A DNA stretch of 41,121 nucleotides, from positions 100,065-141,185 of the forward strand of contig CACHJZ010000005.1 in the NCBI GenBank assembly GCA_902580275.1, in the 5' to 3' direction. The translations under genes and the position numbers were made by a program. Shown here one piece after another: positions 36,153 through 41,121 of this stretch (position 1 is the first letter of the stretch; each line of letters begins with the position of its first letter). The DNA is from an uncultured Pelagibacteraceae bacterium (GTDB taxonomy: Bacteria > Pseudomonadota > Alphaproteobacteria > Pelagibacterales > Pelagibacteraceae). Below the pieces are notes generated by a model that did not search any database, was not told the DNA's origin, and worked only from the letters and a program-made list of their open reading frames with translations.

Positions 36153-37459
36153 TAAATTTCTAAAAATAATTTTTCTGGATTCTCTAATTTTTCTTTTATC
36201 AATTTTAAAAATGATACAGAATCTTTACCATCGATTATTCTATGATCATATGATAGCGCTAAATACATGACAGGTCTAACTTTAATTCCGCCATCAACTA
36301 CAACAGGTCTATCAACAATATTATGCATGCCTAGAACTCCTGATTGGGGTAAGTTTAGAATTGGCGTAGAAAGCATTGAGCCGTAAACACCACCATTGCT
36401 TATAGTAAATGTACCACCTTGAAGATCCTCTATAGTTAGCTTACCGTCTCTAGCTTTTTCAGAGATTGTTTTAATTTCATTCTCAATTTGAGCAAAGGAC
36501 ATTTCATCTGCATTTTTTAAAACAGGAACCACTAATCCTTTATCTGTAGCAACAGCGAAACTTATATTATAGTAATTTTTATAGACTATTTCTTCTCCGT
36601 CTATTTCAGCGTTAACAGCTGGAAATAATTTCAGAGCTTCAATGCTTGCTTTTACAAAAAAAGACATAAATCCAAGCTTAACTCCGTATTTTTTTAAAAA
36701 ATCATCCTGATAATCTTTTCTCATTTTAATAACATTAGACATATCTACTTCATTGAATGTAGTTAAAAGGGCAGCATTTTCTTGTGCTTGTTTTAGTCTT
36801 TTTGCAATTGTCTGTCTCAATCTACTCATTTTAATTCTTTCTTCTTGTCCAAATTTAATTTTTCTTTCTGAGGGTTTCGGAGATTTTGACATTAAATTTA
36901 TTAAATCGCCTTTTAGAACTTGGCCATCTTTTCCTGATCCTTTTATTGATTTTAAATCTATCTTGTTTTCAGCAACAATTTTTCTTACTGACGGAGAAAG
37001 TGTATTTGACAAATTATTTTTTCTAGAACCATTTGTAGGTATTTCCTCTGTAAGAACCAAAGGTTCTTCTTCTAAAGATGTTTCATCCTCTACTTCTTCC
37101 TCTAATTCTAAAGGTTTGACTTCCTCTACAATCTTTTCAACTTTTTTCTTTGGTGGGTCTTTTACCTGCTCAATTTTAACATCTGGTTCTATCTTTTTTA
37201 TTTCTTGAACAGTCTCATTACCATTAGCTTGAATTGACCCTAATACGGCTCCAACTTCTACTACTTCACCATCTTTATGTTTGATGTCACCAATTGTACC
37301 ACTTACAGGAGATGGTACCTCTAAATTTACCTTGTCAGTTTCCAATTCTACTATAGGTTCATCAACTTCTACAGTATCACCAACACTCTTTAGCCACTTG
37401 GCTATTGTTGCTTCTGTAACACTTTCACCTAAAGCGGGTACTACAATTTTTTCATTCAT
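36152..37459 (-). CDS. sucB: Dihydrolipoamide succinyltransferase (E2 of 2-oxoglutarate dehydrogenase)
   Basis: Core of the 2-oxoglutarate dehydrogenase complex; transfers succinyl from lipoamide to CoA. The 435-residue protein has one lipoyl domain (ELETDKVNLEVPSPVSG near residue 38-53, lipoylated lysine in TDKVN), an acidic flexible linker at about 90-150 (rich in E, K, P), a peripheral-subunit-binding domain (SPSVRKIVAENKIDLKSIKGSGKDGQVLKGDLINLM near 155-190) and the catalytic domain with SYDHRIIDGKDSVSF near 410, in which the H and D of HRIIDG are catalytic. YNISFAVATDKGLVVPVLK is another conserved segment. It abuts sucA and overlaps lpdA by one base. Confidence 0.97.
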   Translation of the reverse strand: MNEKIVVPALGESVTEATIAKWLKSVGDTVEVDEPIVELETDKVNLEVPSPVSGTIGDIKHKDGEVVEVGAVLGSIQANGNETVQEIKKIEPDVKIEQVKDPPKKKVEKIVEEVKPLELEEEVEDETSLEEEPLVLTEEIPTNGSRKNNLSNTLSPSVRKIVAENKIDLKSIKGSGKDGQVLKGDLINLMSKSPKPSERKIKFGQEERIKMSRLRQTIAKRLKQAQENAALLTTFNEVDMSNVIKMRKDYQDDFLKKYGVKLGFMSFFVKASIEALKLFPAVNAEIDGEEIVYKNYYNISFAVATDKGLVVPVLKNADEMSFAQIENEIKTISEKARDGKLTIEDLQGGTFTISNGGVYGSMLSTPILNLPQSGVLGMHNIVDRPVVVDGGIKVRPVMYLALSYDHRIIDGKDSVSFLKLIKEKLENPEKLFLEI

Positions 37460-40315
37460 TTAATTAAACACTTTTTCCAAAATTTCTTTTTGTTGAGCAA
37501 CATGTCTTTTAGCATATCCAGTCGCTGGAGAGGCAGCTGGAGCTCTTCCAATATAAGAAACATTTTTATTATTAGCTTTAATAAAGTCCAATGTCCATTG
37601 TATATAATCTCTCACATGCGACCATGCCCCCATATTTTTTGGTTCTTCTTGGCACCATATAAATTCAGCATTTTTAGCATATAGTTTAATAGATTTTACT
37701 AATGATTTAGCTGGAAAAGGATAAAGCTGTTCAATTCTCAGTAAAACGACGTCTCTTCTTTTGTATTTTTCTCTTGCCTCTAGTAGATCAAAATATATTT
37801 TTCCTGAACACATAATTACCTTGTTAATATTTTTTGATTTTTCTAATTCTAAAAAACCATTTTTCTTCTCAAAAGCATGGTCTTCTAAAATTCTGTGAAA
37901 AGAGTTTTTCTTACTAAAATCATCTAAATTTGAAACACAAATTTTATGTCTTAGTAATGATTTAGGTGTCATGATGACGAGTGGTTTTCTAAAATCTCTG
38001 TGTATTTGTCTTCTTAGTGCGTGAAAGTAATTTGCTGGAGTTGTACAATTCATAACTTGAAGATTTTCCTGACCACATAATTGTAGGAATCTTTCTAATC
38101 TAGCTGATGAATGTTCTGGACCTTGTCCCTCATATCCGTGTGGTAAAAGCAAAACTAGCCCTGATGCACGTGACCATTTTCTTTCTCCTGATGATATGAA
38201 TTGATCAATAATAACTTGAGCTCCATTTGCAAAATCGCCAAATTGTGCCTCCCACATCGTTAAGGTTTCAGGTTCGACTAGACTGTACCCATACTCAAAA
38301 CCTAAAACTGCTAATTCAGATAGTAGACTATCTACTACCTCAAAATTTTTTTGCTTTTTTGAAATATTGTTTAAAGGAATAAATCTTGTATTGTCCTCTT
38401 GATTTCTTAAAACTGAATGTCTTTGGCTGAAAGTACCTCTACCTGAATCTTGTCCAACTAATCTAACAGGATAACCTTCGTCTAAAAGCGTTGCAAAAGC
38501 TAAACTTTCAGCACTTGCCCAATCAATGTTTTTTTTATCCAATATACATTTGTGTCTATTGGTTAATATTTTTTGAATTGTTTTATGTATATTTATTTTT
38601 TCACTAACTTTATTTATTTTTTCTGAAATCTTAATTATTTTATCTATATCAACTCCAGTCGCTCCTCTTCTATCTTTGCCTTTTTTTGGTTGGTACCTCG
38701 ACCAAGTACCCTCAAACCAATCTAGTTTTGGTTTAATATCTTTTGCTGTTTTAAATTGTTCATCTAATAAAGATCTAAAAGATATAATTTGATTTTCAAA
38801 ATCACTTTTACTTATAGTTTTTTCTTTTATTAATTTTTCACCATATATTTTTAATGTTGATGGATGTGACCTGATTTTTTTATACATTAATGGTTGGGTG
38901 AAAGAAGGTTCATCTCCTTCATTATGACCAAATCTTCTATAACATATCATGTCTATCACTACGTCTTTGCTAAATTTTTGCCTAAACTCTATTGCAATTT
39001 TAGCGCAGTGCACAACAGCCTCTGGATCATCTCCATTACAGTGTAAAATGGGTGCGTCTACTATTTTTCCTAAATCAGATGGGTAAGGACTAGAACGTGC
39101 AAATCTAGGACTAGTCGTAAAACCAATTTGATTATTAACTATAATATGTATCGTACCACCCGTGTTATGTCCCTTTAATCCAGACATGGCAAAACATTCT
39201 GCAACTATACCTTGTCCTGCAAAAGCAGCATCGCCGTGAATTAGAATTGGAATAACCTTTTTTCTTTTTAAATCTTTATGAAAAAATTGTTTGGCCCTCG
39301 TCTGTCCCAACACGATAGGGTTAACAGCCTCTAAATGTGAAGGATTATCAGTTAAACTTACGTGAACAGAATTTCCATCAAATTCTCTGTCTGAAGAAGC
39401 ACCTAAATGATATTTCACATCTCCAGTTGAATCTTCTTTTCTAAGATTGGAAATTTCTCCAGCAAACTCATTAAATATCCGTTTGTAGGATTTTTGTAAG
39501 ACATTTGCCAGTACGTTCAATCTTCCTCTATGGGGCATTCCTATTTTGATTTCTTTTACACCTAATTGACCACCTCTTTTAATTATTTGCTCTAAAGCAG
39601 GTATTAAGGATTCTGCACCATCAAGACCAAATCTTTTTGTCCCTACATATTTTTTTGCAAGAAATTTTTCAAAACCTTCTGCTTGAACTATTTTATTAAA
39701 AATTGCCTTTTTTCCATTACTTGTGAAGTTAATTTGATTTTCCTCTTTTTCCATTCTCTCTCTAAACCAAATTTTTTCTACAGGATCTGAAATATGCATA
39801 TATTCCACTCCTATATTTGAGCAATATACTTTTCTTAATTTTTGTAAAATTTCACTTATGGATGCAGAGGTAGTATTTAGATAAGATCCTATAAAAATTT
39901 TTTTACTATAATCTTCTTTTTTGAAACCATGATCTTCGGGATGAAGCTCATGGATATAATTTCTTTCCATCATTCCTAATGGATCAAGGTTAGCTATCAA
40001 ATGGCCTCTAATTCTATATGCTCTAATAAGCGCGATCGCTTTAATTGATTCTGTTATTGAGCTTTGATTTTGTCCTGCTAATTCGTTAGTTATTTTATCT
40101 AGATTTACTTTTTTTCTTTGAGCCCAAGAAGGTCCCTCTACTTCTTTTATTATTGACTCAATATCATCGTTTAGATCTTTAAAATATTCTCTCCAACTTT
40201 CGGGTAAATTTGGATCTTTTTCAATATATTTAATGTACATTTCTTCAATAAATGCGCTGTTTGATTTATTTAAAAAAGATGTTTTTTTAAATTCAATATT
40301 TTTACTAGAAGTCAT
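37460..40315 (-). CDS. sucA: 2-oxoglutarate dehydrogenase E1 component
   Basis: Thiamine-diphosphate enzyme that decarboxylates 2-oxoglutarate in the TCA cycle. The 951-residue protein has IRAYRIRGHLIANLDPLG near residue 92, GMPHRGRLNVLANV near 260, the thiamine-binding HGDAAFAGQGIVAECFAMS near 360 with NNQIGFTT, and the late catalytic-domain segments ESLAFATLLDEG, VRLVGQDSGRGTFSQRHSVL near 620, ANGAQVIIDQF, and LLPHGYEGQGPEHSSARLERFLQL. Length fits the family (about 930-990). First visible gene after sucD in the minus direction, with a 39-base gap that may hold a promoter. The start ATG at 40315 is followed by the typical acidic/hydrophobic N-terminal E1 segment (SFLNKSNSAFIEEMYIKY). Confidence 0.97.
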   Translation of the reverse strand: MTSSKNIEFKKTSFLNKSNSAFIEEMYIKYIEKDPNLPESWREYFKDLNDDIESIIKEVEGPSWAQRKKVNLDKITNELAGQNQSSITESIKAIALIRAYRIRGHLIANLDPLGMMERNYIHELHPEDHGFKKEDYSKKIFIGSYLNTTSASISEILQKLRKVYCSNIGVEYMHISDPVEKIWFRERMEKEENQINFTSNGKKAIFNKIVQAEGFEKFLAKKYVGTKRFGLDGAESLIPALEQIIKRGGQLGVKEIKIGMPHRGRLNVLANVLQKSYKRIFNEFAGEISNLRKEDSTGDVKYHLGASSDREFDGNSVHVSLTDNPSHLEAVNPIVLGQTRAKQFFHKDLKRKKVIPILIHGDAAFAGQGIVAECFAMSGLKGHNTGGTIHIIVNNQIGFTTSPRFARSSPYPSDLGKIVDAPILHCNGDDPEAVVHCAKIAIEFRQKFSKDVVIDMICYRRFGHNEGDEPSFTQPLMYKKIRSHPSTLKIYGEKLIKEKTISKSDFENQIISFRSLLDEQFKTAKDIKPKLDWFEGTWSRYQPKKGKDRRGATGVDIDKIIKISEKINKVSEKINIHKTIQKILTNRHKCILDKKNIDWASAESLAFATLLDEGYPVRLVGQDSGRGTFSQRHSVLRNQEDNTRFIPLNNISKKQKNFEVVDSLLSELAVLGFEYGYSLVEPETLTMWEAQFGDFANGAQVIIDQFISSGERKWSRASGLVLLLPHGYEGQGPEHSSARLERFLQLCGQENLQVMNCTTPANYFHALRRQIHRDFRKPLVIMTPKSLLRHKICVSNLDDFSKKNSFHRILEDHAFEKKNGFLELEKSKNINKVIMCSGKIYFDLLEAREKYKRRDVVLLRIEQLYPFPAKSLVKSIKLYAKNAEFIWCQEEPKNMGAWSHVRDYIQWTLDFIKANNKNVSYIGRAPAASPATGYAKRHVAQQKEILEKVFN

Positions 40316-40354
40316 TATTAATTATTATCTTATTATAATGTTTAACTATAGATT

Positions 40355-41121
40355 TTAAAGTGACAATTTATTAAGTAAGGTTTTTCCAATATCTGCCGGC
40401 GACTCTGTAATTGTAATGCCTGCTTTTTGCAAAATTTTTATCTTTTCTTTGGCTCCACCTTTCCCACCAGAAATAATTGCACCAGCATGTCCCATTCTTT
40501 TACCTTTGGGTGCTGTGAGACCAGCAATAAAACCAACCATTGGTTTTTTTATTTCATGTTTAGAGATAAATTCAGCTGCCTCTTCCTCGGCACTTCCACC
40601 AATTTCACCAATCATAACAATTGATTTTGTACTTTCGTCTTTCAAAAATAAATCCAAACAATCTATAAAATTTGTCCCATTGATTGGGTCTCCTCCAATA
40701 CCGATGCATGTTGATTGACCTAGTCCATTAGCTGTTGTTTGTGCAACAGCCTCGTAGGTGAGTGTTCCAGATCTTGAAACTATTCCAACTGATCCTTTTT
40801 TGTGGATATTTCCAGGCATGATACCAATTTTACATTCATCAGGTGTAATTATGCCAGGACAATTAGGCCCAATTAATCTTGAATTGGATTTAGATAAAGA
40901 TTTTTTTACCTTCAACATATCAATAATTGGAATTCCCTCAGTAACACAAACTATAATTTCAATTGATGCATCTATTGCTTCAATAATCGCATTTGCTGCA
41001 AACTTTGCTGGAACATAAATCATAGTGGCATTTGCACCAGTCTTTTCTTTAGCTTCCTTTACTGTATCAAATACTGGTTTACCAAGATGTGTTTGGCCTC
41101 CCTTTCGGGGTGTCACTCCTC
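40355..41121 (-). CDS. sucD: Succinyl-CoA ligase alpha subunit (5' end missing at window edge)
   Basis: Succinyl-CoA synthetase subunit that carries the phosphohistidine intermediate, producing ATP or GTP and succinate. The reading frame is open to the right edge: the first visible residues [19 protein letters not shown] match residues about 37 onward of SucD, so about 36 N-terminal residues are outside. A GTG at 41116 is an internal valine codon, not the start. Visible motifs: [68 protein letters not shown], and near the end [16 protein letters not shown] with the phospho-accepting histidine. sucC should lie just beyond the right edge. sucA follows after a 39-base gap. Confidence 0.96.
   Translation of the reverse strand, partial: GVTPRKGGQTHLGKPVFDTVKEAKEKTGANATMIYVPAKFAANAIIEAIDASIEIIVCVTEGIPIIDMLKVKKSLSKSNSRLIGPNCPGIITPDECKIGIMPGNIHKKGSVGIVSRSGTLTYEAVAQTTANGLGQSTCIGIGGDPINGTNFIDCLDLFLKDESTKSIVMIGEIGGSAEEEAAEFISKHEIKKPMVGFIAGLTAPKGKRMGHAGAIISGGKGGAKEKIKILQKAGITITESPADIGKTLLNKLSL

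Noticed and set aside
36753..37208. 151-codon plus-strand ORF antisense to sucB
   Set aside because: It lies wholly within the lipoyl-linker and binding-domain part of sucB, has the serine/phenylalanine-rich composition of a reverse-complement shadow, and no ribosome-binding site or known motif.
41114..41116. GTG at 41116 as start of sucD
   Set aside because: The codon before it (glycine) continues the conserved GVTPxKGGQTH motif, so the gene extends beyond the right edge.

Overview
The window reads as a piece of a streamlined, very AT-rich alphaproteobacterial chromosome, most likely from the SAR11 / Pelagibacter group of marine bacteria. This rests on the strong A/T bias in every third codon position, very short or negative intergenic distances, lysine/isoleucine/asparagine-rich proteins, and several alphaproteobacterial gene neighbourhoods: rplU-rpmA-obg-proB-proA-nadD-rsfS, ctpA-rppH next to atpHAGDC, sucD-sucA-sucB-lpd, and metX-metW behind a SAM riboswitch. 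A RegA/ActR-type response regulator and a class I lysyl-tRNA synthetase fit as well. No rRNA, tRNA, CRISPR array, insertion sequence or prophage is visible, and no gene-free stretch exceeds 300 bases.

Layout. 1-2679: polA on the minus strand, cut by the left edge. 2730-4243: an ABC ATPase and a BioY biotin-uptake protein (plus). 4236-4793: a RegA/ActR-like regulator (minus). 4794-4981: an unusually structured leader with near-direct repeats, two hairpins and a possible 17-codon ORF. 4982-8093: a three-gene polyamine cluster (ornithine/lysine decarboxylase, deoxyhypusine-synthase homologue, agmatinase-type ureohydrolase). 8090-11569 (minus): lysK, pyrD, rpmB and a queuosine-precursor transporter. 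11657-16739 (plus): trkH, an AmpG-like permease, a cytoplasmic NlpC/P60 hydrolase and a TPR-sulfotransferase. 16716-18699 (minus): hisC and tyrA. 18700-18890: promoter plus a SAM-II-like riboswitch. 18891-21284: metX, metW, gloB. 21295-27890: a ribosome/GTPase/proline/NAD block ending in ctpA and rppH. 27883-32667 (minus): the F1 part of ATP synthase. 32775-41121 (minus): priA and the 2-oxoglutarate dehydrogenase / succinyl-CoA ligase block, with sucD cut by the right edge.

How the genes work together. Most of the window is core metabolism: TCA-cycle oxidation of 2-oxoglutarate to succinate (sucA, sucB, lpdA, sucD) sits a few genes from the ATP synthase catalytic subunits; proline, methionine, tyrosine and histidine synthesis are present in part. 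The most interesting parts are the polyamine cluster, because a bacterium has no eIF5A for a true deoxyhypusine synthase to modify, together with the leader in front of it; the metX leader, where a 12-bp alternative helix competes with the riboswitch stem; and the small operon linking an AmpG-like permease to a signal-less NlpC/P60 hydrolase, which suggests a minimal muropeptide-recycling route. All four convergent gene pairs overlap at their stop codons, leaving no space for intergenic terminators.
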